DNA of 14,549 bases from Proteobacteria bacterium UBA6920 (GTDB taxonomy: Bacteria > Pseudomonadota > Gammaproteobacteria > SG8-11), in assembly GCA_002448875.1 (NCBI GenBank), contig DKAS01000185.1:1-14549 (forward strand). The letters run 5' to 3'. The position numbers and the translations under genes are program-made. Of this stretch, positions 14,437-14,549 are shown one piece after another. Under the pieces are notes generated by a model. That model was not told the origin of the DNA and ran no database searches. It worked only from the letters and a program-made list of their open reading frames with translations. How positions within the stretch are numbered: the stretch's first letter is position 1; every line of letters starts with the position of its first letter.

Positions 14437-14487
14437 GGTGCGTATAACGCACCCGCGCAGCGATGGCGAAGGCGTCCACCGATGGTG
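14437..14487. repeat. Hairpin-rich element after the EAL gene
   Basis: A perfect 7-bp inverted repeat, GGTGCGT-ATA-ACGCACC (14437-14453), begins 15 nt after the EAL stop codon. It is followed by GGCGAAGGCGTCCACC (about 14465-14480), which resembles half of the GGTGGAC...GTCCACC elements scattered in many proteobacterial genomes. The hairpin could act as a transcript end or be a degenerate interspersed repeat. No U-tract follows it. Confidence 0.4.
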
Positions 14488-14549
14488 ATGAAAATAATGA
14501 TATTTGCTTTCCTGCCCGCGGCAGCGGTGGCGCTTCGCTTTTCCGGGAC

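Overview
The window looks like chromosomal DNA of a Gram-negative gammaproteobacterium. It carries the rppH-ptsP pair typical of that class, lipoproteins with lipoboxes, TonB/Tol-type envelope proteins and a high G+C content. It holds 14 protein genes I consider supported, one of them (59 aa) very short. I see no tRNA, rRNA, insertion sequence, prophage or CRISPR array. Exact genus cannot be given from sequence reading alone; no search was possible.

Left part (1-4810): on the minus strand, rppH (RNA pyrophosphohydrolase) is followed by ptsP (GAF-containing enzyme I of the nitrogen PTS), a conserved gammaproteobacterial pair. Divergent from them, on the plus strand, is a HAD-family phosphatase whose true start is a GTG at 3275. 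Facing it on the minus strand are two small unrecognised genes (59 and 96 aa) that look like a bicistron. Then comes a plus-strand 78-aa protein that looks like only the two terminal helices of a flagellar rod/hook protein.

Centre (4925-11911): eight tightly spaced minus-strand genes form what looks like one operon. In transcription order they encode a 954-aa TPR lipoprotein, a 208-aa TPR lipoprotein, a 99-aa exported protein, a MotA/TolQ/ExbB proton-channel protein, two ExbD/TolR proteins, a TonB-like protein with an AgmX/PglI-type C-terminal domain, and a small lipoprotein repeating that same C-terminal domain. This is the layout of a proton-driven trans-envelope machine resembling the Agl/Glt gliding-motility core of Myxococcus. 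Its substrate or task in this organism is unknown. This is the most interesting part of the window: the two ExbD proteins differ at the key membrane residue (Asp in one, Asn in the other), and the two AgmX/PglI-type domains share an equally spaced cysteine pair.

Right part (11912-14549): a 587-bp, partly AT-rich divergent intergenic region contains two copies of an 8-bp palindrome 41 bp apart, upstream of a candidate promoter for the operon. It is followed on the plus strand by a membrane-anchored c-di-GMP phosphodiesterase (degenerate GGDEF plus intact EAL). The window ends in a hairpin-rich stretch with no secure gene.

How they may work together (inference): the inner-membrane channel (ExbB with two ExbDs) would harvest proton flow and move the TonB-like protein. 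That protein's C-terminal domain, together with the outer-membrane-directed TPR proteins and lipoprotein, would carry force across the periplasm. The divergent EAL protein could link this to c-di-GMP.
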